The position numbers were made by a program, and so were the translations under genes. A stretch of 20,807 nucleotides of DNA, from contig CAKTXR010000051.1 in NCBI GenBank assembly GCA_934631025.1, positions 1 to 20,807 on the forward strand, given 5' to 3'. Positions 1 to 7,003 of the stretch are shown here, in pieces. Below the pieces are notes generated by a model, which saw only the letters and a list, made by a program, of their open reading frames with translations, searched no databases and had not been told where the DNA came from. The first letter of the stretch is position 1, and every line of letters begins with the position of its first letter. Source of the DNA: an uncultured Clostridia bacterium (GTDB lineage Bacteria > Bacillota > Clostridia > Christensenellales > Aristaeellaceae).

Positions 1-1
1 C

Positions 2-691
2 GCGTGGATTGAGGAAAAGCGCTGCCTGCTGCCCTTCATCCCCGCGCCGGCCGACATTCCCCTGCCCGACGTGCCTGTGCTGGACGGCACGGTGTCGCTG
101 GCCTCGCGGCTCATCTCCGGCGTAACTGAGCTGACGCTGATGATCACGCTGGCCTACTATTTCATCCGCGACCGCGAACGCATCGGCCTGCGGCTGGAGC
201 TGCTCGTGCCCGCGCGCTGGCGAAAGGCCGTGCTCAAGACCGTGGGCGCCATCCGGCTGGAAATGGGCGCGTATATCCGCTGCCAAATGCTCATTTCGCT
301 GATCGTGGGGGCGCTGGCCGCGCTGTTTCTGGCGCTGGCGGGCGTTCGCGCGGCGCTGGCGTTGGGCGTAATCGTGGGGATTTTCAACCTCATCCCCTAC
401 TTCGGCCCGATCCTGGGCGGCGCGCCCGCGCTCATCATGGCGGCCAGCGGCGGCTTTAAGCAGATGCTCTTCGCCGCGCTGGCGCTGTTCATCGTGCAGC
501 AGATCGACGGCATGATCGTCAGCCCGCGGCTGCTGGGCGCGGCGTGCTCGCTGCATCCGGCGCTGGTGCTGATCGCCATCACCGTGGGCGGCAGTCTGGC
601 GGGCGTGGCGGGTATGCTGTTTTCAGTGCCGATCGTGCTGATTTTCAGATCAATCGCACGAAATTGGCCTGTTCGATACGAAAGTGTTTGA
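2..691 (+). CDS. AI-2E family transporter (C-terminal part)
   Basis: This is a polytopic membrane permease of the AI-2E/PerM/YtvI family; members export or import small molecules and the substrate here cannot be read from sequence. The frame is open to the left edge, so the N-terminal half lies outside the window and about 229 residues are visible. Family hallmarks are seen: a hydrophobic segment with the motif GIFNLIPYFGPILGG, then QQIDGMIVSPRLLG, then the C-terminal block HPALVLIAITVGGSLAG followed by a last membrane helix. A GTG at 71 is in frame, but it is internal to the family alignment and is not a likely start. The next gene's -35 box overlaps the TGA stop, so the downstream ireB operon is separately transcribed. 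Family assignment is secure; substrate and symbol are not. Confidence 0.85.
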   Translation, partial: AWIEEKRCLLPFIPAPADIPLPDVPVLDGTVSLASRLISGVTELTLMITLAYYFIRDRERIGLRLELLVPARWRKAVLKTVGAIRLEMGAYIRCQMLISLIVGALAALFLALAGVRAALALGVIVGIFNLIPYFGPILGGAPALIMAASGGFKQMLFAALALFIVQQIDGMIVSPRLLGAACSLHPALVLIAITVGGSLAGVAGMLFSVPIVLIFRSIARNWPVRYESV

Positions 692-716
692 AATTTACGA
701 CGGGATCGTGTATAAT
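688..716 (+). promoter_or_regulatory. Sigma-A type promoter of ireB-ruvX
   Basis: TTGAAA (688-693) and TATAAT (711-716) are separated by 17 bp. The -35 box overlaps the stop codon of the preceding permease gene. It lies 36 bp upstream of the ireB ATG. A 6-bp inverted repeat (GGAAAG, 4-nt loop, CTTTCC; 720-735) falls near the expected transcript start. Confidence 0.8.
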
Positions 717-751
717 AGTGGAAAGGGAACTTTCCAGAGAGGCGGTGTCTT

Positions 752-1018
752 ATGAGCATCAAAATGGGCGATACCCAACTTTATCCCGCGCCCGCAGGCG
801 ATCCTAACTCGCCGGAGCAGATCATTCGCGAGGTCTATCAGGCGCTGAAGGCCAAGGGGTACGACCCGATCACTCAGCTCGTGGGCTACATCCTCTCCGG
901 CGACCCGACCTACATCACCAGCTACAATCAGGCGCGCTCGCTGATCCGCAGACTGGAGCGCGACGACATTCTCGAAGAGCTTGTGCGCTCCTATGTGCAG
1001 AAGCTCGAAAAGCCGTGA
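752..1018 (+). CDS. ireB: IreB family regulatory phosphoprotein (UPF0297)
   Basis: A small cytoplasmic protein of 88 residues, the usual length for the IreB/YrzL (UPF0297) family. In Enterococcus, IreB is a substrate of the Ser/Thr kinase IreK and a negative regulator of cephalosporin tolerance; that role is known from the family, not shown here. The sequence has the family pattern, with an N-terminal MSIKMGDTQLY segment, the helix IIREVYQALKAKGYDPITQLVGYILSGDPTYIT split across its middle, and the ARSLIRRLERD helix. The start is fixed by the ribosome site AGAGAGG at 736-742 and the promoter just upstream. It is the first gene of the conserved Firmicutes ireB-ruvX-DUF1292 operon and overlaps ruvX by 4 bp (GTGA), implying translational coupling. 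Confidence 0.93.
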   Translation: MSIKMGDTQLYPAPAGDPNSPEQIIREVYQALKAKGYDPITQLVGYILSGDPTYITSYNQARSLIRRLERDDILEELVRSYVQKLEKP

Positions 1019-1800
1019 GCCTGACCAAGCGCGTCGTGGCGCTGGACGTAGGCGAAAGGCGCATCGGCGTGGCGGTATCCGATCCGCTCGGACTGACCGC
1101 GCAGGGCGTTGAGACGATCTTCTCGCGCGGCTGGACGCACGATGTGGAGCGCGTCGCCGAGATCCTCAGCCAGTACGAAACCGACCGGCTGGTCGTCGGC
1201 CTGCCCCGCACGCTCTCCGGCGAAATCGGCCCACAGGCGCGGACGATCCTGGATTTTGCGCAGCTTTTGACGGCGCGCGGCTGGCAGGTGCGCTTCGAGG
1301 ACGAGCGGCTCACCACATCGCAGGCGCACAAGACGCTCATCGAGGGCAACACCCGCCGCGACAAGCGCAAGCTGGTGGTGGACAAACTGGCCGCCACATA
1401 CATCCTCCAGTCCTTTCTGGACGCGGGCGGATGGACGGACACGATTCCCAAAGAGCCGGTTCGCGTGACGGACACGGCCGTCTGGAAAGGAAAGAGAAGC
1501 ATGGAAAACAACGAAAACAGCATGGAAATGGACAACATCATCGAGCTGTTCGACGAAAACGACAACGCGGTGCGCTTTGAGCATATCATGACCGTGCAGT
1601 ACGGCGGCGAGGACTACGTTCTGCTCGCGCCCGTCGACCCCACCGAGGACATGGAGGACGACGAGGTGCTCGTGCTCAAGATCGCCAGCGACGAAAACGG
1701 CGAGGAAATCTACGTCTCCGTCGAGGACGACAACGTGGTCGAGAAGGTATTTGAGAAGTATCTCGAGCTGGTCGAGGCCGAGGACGACGGCGAAAACTGA
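1015..1800 (+). CDS. ruvX: RuvX (YqgF) Holliday-junction resolvase-like nuclease fused in frame to a DUF1292 domain
   Basis: Residues 1-140 are RuvX/YqgF, an RNase H-fold nuclease implicated in 16S rRNA end processing and Holliday-junction resolution. Visible motifs: ALDVGERRIGVAVSDP with catalytic D11, VVGLPR at 60-65, the DERLTT block at 96-101, and VVDKLAA with D123. Instead of stopping near residue 140, the frame continues through a linker of about 22 residues into a complete acidic DUF1292 (YrzB-like) domain from residue 163 to the end at 261. In most Firmicutes these are two adjacent genes. An in-frame ATG at 1501, preceded by an AAAGGA-type ribosome site, could still give a separate DUF1292 protein. 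The start is the GTG overlapping the ireB stop. Domain identity is firm; whether the main product is one fused chain or two proteins is open. Confidence 0.88.
   Translation: MSLTKRVVALDVGERRIGVAVSDPLGLTAQGVETIFSRGWTHDVERVAEILSQYETDRLVVGLPRTLSGEIGPQARTILDFAQLLTARGWQVRFEDERLTTSQAHKTLIEGNTRRDKRKLVVDKLAATYILQSFLDAGGWTDTIPKEPVRVTDTAVWKGKRSMENNENSMEMDNIIELFDENDNAVRFEHIMTVQYGGEDYVLLAPVDPTEDMEDDEVLVLKIASDENGEEIYVSVEDDNVVEKVFEKYLELVEAEDDGEN
1501..1800 (+). CDS. DUF1292 protein, possible internal-start product of the RuvX fusion
   Basis: If translation begins at the ATG at 1501 (M163 of the fused frame), the product is a 99-residue acidic protein starting MENNENSMEMDNIIELFDEN, which is a normal beginning for stand-alone DUF1292/YrzB proteins. 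A purine-rich stretch AAAGGAAAGAG at 1486-1496 lies at suitable distance upstream. The body contains FEHIMTVQYGGEDYVLLAPVD and a C-terminal run of Asp/Glu. The function of DUF1292 proteins is unknown, but they are almost always encoded with ireB and ruvX. This entry is an alternative reading of the same DNA as the 1015-1800 ORF, not an extra gene. Confidence 0.45.
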   Translation: MENNENSMEMDNIIELFDENDNAVRFEHIMTVQYGGEDYVLLAPVDPTEDMEDDEVLVLKIASDENGEEIYVSVEDDNVVEKVFEKYLELVEAEDDGEN

Positions 1801-2083
1801 CCTCGCCCTGCATTTGAGAAAGTGCCTGACCGCGCGGGTACAGCGGGATTGAAGGAAGCGCAGGTTTTTGCTCCAAAGTCCGCCGGACTCACGAAGAAAA
1901 ATGCGTCTTTCCCCTTTGCAGCCGCCCTTTTTCGAGAGCAATACAGCGATAAAGCCCCATTTGTCAGACGCGCACGCGTTTCCGGCGGATGGGGCTGCGT
2001 TATGCCCGCCGTTTCGGCACGCGCGGCTGAGGATGCGCGGCGTTTTGAAGGAAGCGCGGTGGAGTGCGACGGGGATGGTTGAT

Positions 2084-2540
2084 GAAGAGACGAGTTTGTT
2101 TCCCTTGTGCGTATGCTTAGAATTGGATTGCGTTGCAGCGCAGTGAAGCGAGTTGGCGCTGTGGCTGCGGTGGGGATACACGACGAGGAGACAAGTTGTT
2201 TCCTTTGTGCGCTTAGCGTTGAGAGACACAGCGGACTGTGCTGCGAATGGCTGCAAAGAAACGAGTTGCTGCCCCTTGCGCGTATGCTTGGAGTTGGATT
2301 GCGTTGCGGCGCGTTAAAATGAATGGTGCGGTGTACGGCGAAGAGACGAGCTGTTTCCCTTGCGCGTGTGTTTGGAGTTGGCTTGCTTAGCGGTGCGTTG
2401 GAGCGAGTTGGCACGGCGCCCTGCGGTGGGGATGGCTGGCGAAGGGATGAGTTGTTTCCTTGGCGCGTGCGCTTGGAACTGAGTTGATCTGCGGCGCGTT
2501 GCGGGCTTGGCAGAGCGAATGCCGGCGTTGTTCCCCCGTC
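2084..2540 (+). repeat. Degenerate tandem repeat, unit about 101 bp, five recognisable starts
   Basis: Units begin with variants of GAAGAGACGAGTTGTTTCCC at 2084, 2185, 2255, 2340 and 2441. Full-length spacings are 101 bp (2084 to 2185, 2340 to 2441); two units are shorter (70 and 85 bp) and look deleted. The typical order within a unit is a GAAGAGACGAG start, a CCTTGCGCGTATGCTTGG block, GAGTTGGATTGCGTTGC, GAAGCGAGTTGGC, then GCGGTGGGGAT. The tail of an earlier unit is visible at about 2045-2083. No credible gene lies here: ORFs are short, in several frames, and without ribosome sites. The rest of the 1801-2602 gap shows a 7-bp inverted repeat (GCCCCAT ... ATGGGGC, about 1954-1996) and no clear terminator after the DUF1292 frame. 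Confidence 0.7.
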
Positions 2541-2602
2541 GCGCGTGGCGTTGGTGGGGCGCGGTTTACGGCGCTTGAGATTTTACAGAGGAGGAAAAGG
2601 AC

Positions 2603-3460
2603 ATGAAAATCACCTATCTGGGTACGGCGGCTTCCGAGGGCTGGCCGGCCGAATTCTGCGAGTGCGACATCTGCCGCGCGGCCATGAAACGCGGCGGGCG
2701 CGACCTGCGGCTGCGCTCGTGCGCGCTGATCGACGACGATCTGCTTATCGACGTCAGCCCCGACATTTACGCCGCGCGCGTGAAGCTGGACGTATCGCTC
2801 GCCCATGTGCGCGCCGTGCTGATCACCCATTCGCACGCCGATCATTTCGCCATCCAGCAGCTGGGCTGGGCGATGCCGAATTTCGCGCCCGTCCCGAAGC
2901 ACGGGCCGCTGCTGATTGCGGGCAGCGAGGGCACATACGAGACGTACAAACAGCTCTATGCCGCCTGGGGCAGCCGGTTCACCGAGGGCATGTTGAACTT
3001 TGAGGTGCTGAAGCCGTTCCAGCCCGCCGACATACTCGGCGCGCGCGTGACGCTCCTGCCCGCGGAGCACGGCGCGAAGGGCGCGTCGGTCTATCTGATC
3101 GAGCGGGACGGCCGGCGCATCGCCTATATGCACGACACCGGCGTGGTGCTGCCCGAGGTGTGGGACTATTTCAAGGGACTGGACAGGCCGCTTGATCTGG
3201 TGAGTCTGGACGCGGTATGCGGGCCGAACCGTGCGGGCGAGCACAGCGGCCACATGAGCTTCGAGCAGGACGCGGAGATCCGCGAGGAAATGCTGAAAAC
3301 GGGCATTGCGAACGAGCAGACGCGCTTCATCAGCAACCACATCTGCATTCATTCGTGTACGCGGGACGGGAAGTTCTATTTCCACGAGGATATGGAAGCG
3401 TTCTGCCAGCCGCTTGGCTTGACGCCCTCTTACGACGGAATGACAATCACGGTCGGCTGA
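2603..3460 (+). CDS. MBL-fold metallo-hydrolase, PhnP-like
   Basis: A 285-residue cytoplasmic metallo-beta-lactamase-fold hydrolase. The di-metal motif THSHADHF gives H76, H78, D80 and H81; further likely ligands are H156, D178 (MHDTG) and H246. The N-terminal CECDIC motif (C19, C21, C24) resembles the cysteine zinc site of PhnP, a cyclic-phosphate phosphodiesterase of phosphonate breakdown. Related proteins in Firmicutes are usually annotated only as MBL-fold hydrolases, and no phn genes are nearby, so the substrate is unknown; a phosphodiester is the best guess. The start is set by a strong ribosome site AGAGGAGG at 2587-2594. The gene is preceded by the tandem-repeat gap and followed within 12 bp by the first copy of the large intergenic repeat, suggesting it is transcribed alone. 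Confidence 0.85.
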   Translation: MKITYLGTAASEGWPAEFCECDICRAAMKRGGRDLRLRSCALIDDDLLIDVSPDIYAARVKLDVSLAHVRAVLITHSHADHFAIQQLGWAMPNFAPVPKHGPLLIAGSEGTYETYKQLYAAWGSRFTEGMLNFEVLKPFQPADILGARVTLLPAEHGAKGASVYLIERDGRRIAYMHDTGVVLPEVWDYFKGLDRPLDLVSLDAVCGPNRAGEHSGHMSFEQDAEIREEMLKTGIANEQTRFISNHICIHSCTRDGKFYFHEDMEAFCQPLGLTPSYDGMTITVG

Positions 3461-3555
3461 GCCGACAATCACTCCGCTTCGCGCGTGCAACCCGCCGGCA
3501 GTGCCGGTTCCACTTGCTGCCGCGCAAAGTAAGAAACGTTAGTTGTATACAGCCC

Positions 3556-3593
3556 GACCCGCCCGAGCATAAATTGGACTCGGGCGGGTCTTT
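3556..3593 (+). terminator. Terminator-like hairpin with CATAAATTGGA loop (R1)
   Basis: A perfect 12-bp stem, GACCCGCCCGAG with CTCGGGCGGGTC, encloses the loop CATAAATTGGA and is followed by TTTCC. It could terminate the MBL-fold transcript about 95 bp after its stop, although the T-tract is short. The same hairpin, with paired base changes, occurs in R2 and R4. Confidence 0.6.
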
Positions 3594-3711
3594 CCGTGTA
3601 CCCGAGTGTTGCGGAGCGTGGGCGTGCAAAAAGCAGGCCTTCGCTGTTCCTGAAAGGCCATGGCATTGCTTTTGCACCCACGCCGCGAATCAAATGAAGA
3701 GAGTCCAGAGA

Positions 3712-3735
3712 GGCCGCAGTGCGGCTTCCACGTTT
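3712..3735 (+). repeat. Small nested palindrome, copy a
   Basis: GGCCGCAGTGCGGCTTCC plus CACGTTT, lying in the loop of hairpin A of R1. Copies R3 and R4 have a simple short loop at the same place. Confidence 0.75.
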
Positions 3736-4430
3736 GGCTCTTTGGCGCAGTCTGGGGCGCGCAGCCCCGGCGTACTCCCCGCGGTACCGCTGCGAATGTG
3801 CAATCACTGTGCCAGAGGAACATGATCGGCTTGCGTTCCGTTTAACAGGCAGGCCTTAACATTGTGGATTACGGCGAGAGGATATGACTTCTGTTCAAAG
3901 CTCGTCCTTCCCCCAGGAGGCTTTCCGGTCGCCTCTTGGACTTCTTCGGGGATCTCCGGCGGAAACTCGTCGGGAAACTCCGCCGGGATTGCCATAAAGA
4001 AACGTACAAGCCTGAAGTAAACCTGCAAAGCCCGATAACCGCACAATATTCGAGAACGCACGAGTGGCGATCCCGACCCACGGCGGAATAGAAACGGAGC
4101 CTATCGCAAGCCGTCCTGTTGGGCGCTATGCGTCAAACAGCAGGTGTGAACTGAGCGCAAAACGCCGCAGCAGAAACGCACGACAGGCACGAAACGGGCG
4201 CAAGCGCCGCAACAGAACTACAACCGCTGCGCAGAACATCCCCCGCGCGCGCAAACGCCCGTGCCGGAGCTACGACCGGCCAAACGCAACATTTCGCCGG
4301 CCCACAATTCACTCACATATGATAACCGCCAACGTATCGCCGCGTCAGCGCGGACAAACGCCTTATGCGGAAGCCGCACTCCGGCCGCGACCCGCATCGT
4401 CCTTCCTCCGCCGGCTGCGACGACGCACAA

Positions 4431-4475
4431 AGCCCGCCCTCCCCGAAAAAATCGGAGAAGGCGGGCTGGTTTTTA
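4431..4475. terminator. Bidirectional terminator between R1 and htpG
   Basis: A long stem with outer arms AGCCCGCC (4431-4438) and GGCGGGCT (4460-4467). In the plus direction it is followed by GGTTTTTA; in the minus direction by TTTG. It lies 16 bp past the htpG stop and probably ends the htpG transcript and any plus-strand transcript running through R1. Confidence 0.75.
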
Positions 4476-4482
4476 TGCGCGA

Positions 4483-6381
4483 TTACTTCTTTTCCGCGTC
4501 GCAGAGAATGGTCAGCAGTTTGTTGCTGCGCGAGAGGAACGCCACCATGCGCTCGGGATCCAGCGTCTGGCGCGACATCTCGGCCAGATCCAGCACCTGA
4601 TTGCACACCATCTCGGTCATGTCGGAATCCGCGTCGGCCGTCTTGAGGTACTCGATCAGCGGATGCGACGCGTTCAGCACCAGCGCGCGCTGCTCGGGCA
4701 TCGCCATGCCGTTGCCCCACTGCTTCGCCATCTCGCTGAAGCGGCGCGACTGCTCCTCCACCGTGATCATCGCCGGCAGCTCGCCCGTGCGGAACTTCTC
4801 CAGCTTGACGGTCAGGTCATTCTGCTTCAGGGCCTTGCGGAACTTCTCCTCCAGCGCTTTGCGCGTGTCCTCGTCGCTTTCGCCGGCCTCGGTCAGCCCC
4901 TCCATGCTCGCGTCCACGCGCTTGAAGGTCATGCCTTCCTTGCCGCCGTATTCCATAAAGCTGATAAAGTTGTTGTCGATCAGCGTGTCCAGCACGACCA
5001 CGTCGGTATCCTGATCCCTGTACAGCTTGACCATCTGCGCCTGGCGCTTGGGATCGCTGGTGTAGAAGATGATCTTCTTGTCATCCTTGTAATTGCGCTC
5101 GCCGTATTCCTTGAGCGTGAGATATTCGCCGTCCACCGTCTTGAACAGCAGCGCGTCCTTCACGCGGTCATAGAACTTCTCGTCGCGGATGCAGCCGTAC
5201 TTGACGAACGGATGGATGTCGTCCCAGTACTTCTGATAGTCCTCGCGCTTCGTGTTGAACTCGGTCACCAGCCGGTCGGCGACCTTGCGCGTGATGTAGC
5301 CCGAAAGCTTCTTCACATAGCCGTCGTTCTGCAGAAACGAGCGCGACACGTTCAGCGGCAGATCCGGACAATCCACAACGCCCTTGAGCAGCAGCAAAAA
5401 CTCCGGAATGATCTCCTTGATGTTGTCCGCCACAAAGACCTGATTGCTGTACAGCTTGACCTGACCCTCGCTGGCCGAGAACTCGTTCTTGATCTTCGGG
5501 AAGTACAGTATGCCCTTCAGGTTAAACGGATATTCCGCGTTCAGATGGATCCAGAACAGCGGCTCCTCGTAATCGTGGAACACCTTGTGATAGAACGCGC
5601 GGTATTCCTCGTCGGTGCAGTCGGCGGGGCGCTTGAGCCAGAGCGGGCTGACGTCGTTGATCTGCTCGGGCTTGTCCTCGCTCTGCGCGTCCGGCTTGTC
5701 CGCCGCGTCGTCCTCGGCGCTCTCGGCACTCTCGTCCTTCTTTTCCTCGGGCGGCTTGACCTCGCTCAGGAAGATCGGCACGGGCATGAAGGCGCAGTAT
5801 TTGTCCAGCACGCTCATGACGGTGTACTTTTCGAGGAATTCCTTTTCGTCATCGCTCAGATGCAGCGTGATGCAGGTACCCACGTCCGTCTTGTCCGACG
5901 CGGACAATTCGTAGCTCATGCCGTCCTCGCTGCTCCAGTGGACGCTCTGCGCGCCCTCCTTCCAGCTCAGCGAATCGATCTCCACCTTGGAGGACACCAT
6001 GAACGCCGAATAGAAGCCCAGGCCGAAATGGCCGATGATGCCGCCGTTTTCACCCTCATCGCTCTTGTACTGCTTGAGGAATTCCTCCGCGCCGGAGAAC
6101 GCGACCTGACAGATATACTTGACGACCTCGTCCTCGGTCATGCCGATGCCGTTATCGACGATCTTCAGCGTGCCGGCAGCCTTGTCGACGATCACGTCCA
6201 CGCGATAATCGTCGCGCGCGGGCGCTTCGCCCTTGAGCGCGAGCAGCTTGTACTTGGCGATCGCGTCGCAGCCGTTGGACACAATCTCGCGCAGGAAAAT
6301 ATCCTTGTCGGAATAAAGCCACTTCTTGATGACGGGCATTATATTTTGAGCATTAATCGAAATCGTTCCCTTTTCACTCAT
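4483..6381 (-). CDS. htpG: Molecular chaperone HtpG (Hsp90 family)
   Basis: A 632-residue cytosolic ATP-dependent chaperone, normal length for bacterial Hsp90. The N-terminal GHKL ATPase shows SNGCDAIAKYK (helix with the catalytic-region Glu replaced by Cys-Asp context), DNGIGMTEDEV near 77-86 and the lid/glycine block GHFGLGFYSAFM at about 117-128. A charged linker rich in Glu, Lys and Asp (about 208-243) joins the middle domain, which contains NVSRSFLQ; the C-terminal dimerisation region follows. The frame extends upstream, but the start at 6381 is chosen because AGGAGG lies at 6390-6395, the MSEKGTISINAQ beginning matches the family, and the promoter is just beyond. A CIRCE operator (6449-6475) indicates HrcA control. 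It appears monocistronic, with a terminator at 4431-4475. Confidence 0.96.
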   Translation of the reverse strand: MSEKGTISINAQNIMPVIKKWLYSDKDIFLREIVSNGCDAIAKYKLLALKGEAPARDDYRVDVIVDKAAGTLKIVDNGIGMTEDEVVKYICQVAFSGAEEFLKQYKSDEGENGGIIGHFGLGFYSAFMVSSKVEIDSLSWKEGAQSVHWSSEDGMSYELSASDKTDVGTCITLHLSDDEKEFLEKYTVMSVLDKYCAFMPVPIFLSEVKPPEEKKDESAESAEDDAADKPDAQSEDKPEQINDVSPLWLKRPADCTDEEYRAFYHKVFHDYEEPLFWIHLNAEYPFNLKGILYFPKIKNEFSASEGQVKLYSNQVFVADNIKEIIPEFLLLLKGVVDCPDLPLNVSRSFLQNDGYVKKLSGYITRKVADRLVTEFNTKREDYQKYWDDIHPFVKYGCIRDEKFYDRVKDALLFKTVDGEYLTLKEYGERNYKDDKKIIFYTSDPKRQAQMVKLYRDQDTDVVVLDTLIDNNFISFMEYGGKEGMTFKRVDASMEGLTEAGESDEDTRKALEEKFRKALKQNDLTVKLEKFRTGELPAMITVEEQSRRFSEMAKQWGNGMAMPEQRALVLNASHPLIEYLKTADADSDMTEMVCNQVLDLAEMSRQTLDPERMVAFLSRSNKLLTILCDAEKK

Positions 6382-6412
6382 GGGACACACCTCCTGATTC
6401 GATGTTACCTCT

Positions 6413-6441
6413 ATTGTAGTACGCCCGACAGCAAATGTCAA
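6413..6441 (-). promoter_or_regulatory. Sigma-A type promoter of htpG
   Basis: Read on the minus strand, TTGACA (6441-6436) and TACAAT (6418-6413) are separated by 17 bp, ending about 32 bp before the htpG start codon. Confidence 0.85.
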
Positions 6442-6448
6442 TAGAAAA

Positions 6449-6475
6449 TTAGCACTCAAAGGCGCTGAGTGCTAA
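6449..6475. promoter_or_regulatory. CIRCE element (HrcA operator)
   Basis: A perfect 9-9-9 CIRCE: TTAGCACTC, a 9-bp spacer AAAGGCGCT, GAGTGCTAA. This is the binding site of the heat-shock repressor HrcA. It lies 7 bp upstream of the htpG -35 box rather than over the transcript start, where CIRCE is often found. Confidence 0.95.
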
Positions 6476-6779
6476 CAATTTTTATAATGGCAACAATCGC
6501 CCCAGTTGCGTCACAATTCAAGTGTGTAAGCGATGGGGCGTTATTTCGCGCTGCTGCGGCGAGGTGTTATCTGTTATCGTATGCGAGTGAATTGTGGGGC
6601 GGCGAAATGTTGCGTTTGGCCGGATATAGACCGGCACAGGCGTGGGTGCGCGCGGGGGCTGTTCTGCGCAGCGGTTGTAGTTCTGCTGCGGCGCTTGCGT
6701 CCGTTTCGTGCCTGTCGTGCGTTTTTGCGTAAGCGCATTAGCCTTACCATGTTTCCCGCGGGGAGTCCGTTGGGGGCTG

Positions 6780-6803
6780 AAATGTGGAAGCCGCACTGCG
6801 GCC
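6780..6803 (-). repeat. Small nested palindrome, copy c
   Basis: On the minus strand it reads GGCCGCAGTGCGGCTTCC then ACATTT, inserted in the loop of hairpin B (GGGGG ... CCCCC) of R2. Confidence 0.75.
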
Positions 6804-6828
6804 GCCCCCAAACCTGCGCCAAAGAGTC

Positions 6829-6852
6829 AAATTTGGAAGCTGCACTGCGGCC
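6829..6852 (-). repeat. Small nested palindrome, copy b
   Basis: On the minus strand it reads GGCCGCAGTGCAGCTTCC then AAATTT, inserted in the loop of hairpin A of R2. One base of the palindrome differs from the other copies. Confidence 0.7.
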
Positions 6853-6965
6853 TCTCTGGACTCTCTTCATTGTGGGTCGCGGCGTAAGTACCTCTTTACC
6901 AAACGCCACAATAACCGCCATCTCCGAATTGCCGTGTTCACGCCCTGCAACACTCGGGTACACGG

Positions 6966-7003
6966 AAAGACCCGCCCGAGTCCAATTTATGCTCGGGCAG
7001 GTC
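6966..7003 (-). terminator. Terminator-like hairpin with CATAAATTGGA loop (R2)
   Basis: On the minus strand GACCTGCCCGAG pairs with CTCGGGCGGGTC (one T-G wobble) around the loop CATAAATTGGA, followed by TTTCC. It is positioned to end the HD-domain gene transcript about 110 bp past its stop. Confidence 0.6.

Larger units (their letters stand above)
3472..4362 (+). repeat. Large modular intergenic repeat, copy R1 (most complete)
   Basis: A non-coding, hairpin-rich element filling the gap between the MBL-fold gene and htpG. Modules in order: a leader beginning CTCCGCTTCGCGCGTGCAAC with a small CCGGC/GCCGG hairpin; a 12-bp terminator-like hairpin with loop CATAAATTGGA (3556-3590); a block ending GCGAATCAAATGAAGAGAG; hairpin A interrupted by a small palindrome (3712-3735); hairpin B (CTGGGGC ... 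GCCCCGG, 3752-3770); a block with a CCAGGAGGC/GCCTCTTGG hairpin near 3915-3941; a block with hairpin CTGTT...AACAG (4116-4140); and a tail with GCCGG/CCGGC and CCGCG/CGCGG hairpins. Other copies are at 6535-7112 (minus), 11568-12217 and 19250-20042. Short ORFs across it are in shifting frames and lack ribosome sites. Edges are approximate. Confidence 0.8.

Noticed and set aside
1870..1882. Short AGTCC-GCC-GGACT hairpin after the RuvX-DUF1292 frame as a terminator
   Set aside because: The stem is only 5 bp and is not followed by a T-tract.
2084..2540. The tandem repeat as a CRISPR array
   Set aside because: The units are about 101 bp, degenerate throughout, with no short constant repeat alternating with unique spacers and no cas genes in the window.
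3539..3823. Similar antisense peptides in R1, R2 and R4 (NTRVHGKTRPSPIYARAGRA-like)
   Set aside because: The similarity follows from nucleotide conservation of a hairpin. Stem changes are pairing-preserving and alter the peptide, and there is no ribosome site or consistent start and stop.
4261..6444. A plus-strand open frame of 727 codons opposite htpG
   Set aside because: It is antisense to an unmistakable HtpG and runs into repeat R1; its residue composition (many Leu, Arg, His, Ala) is typical of shadow frames.
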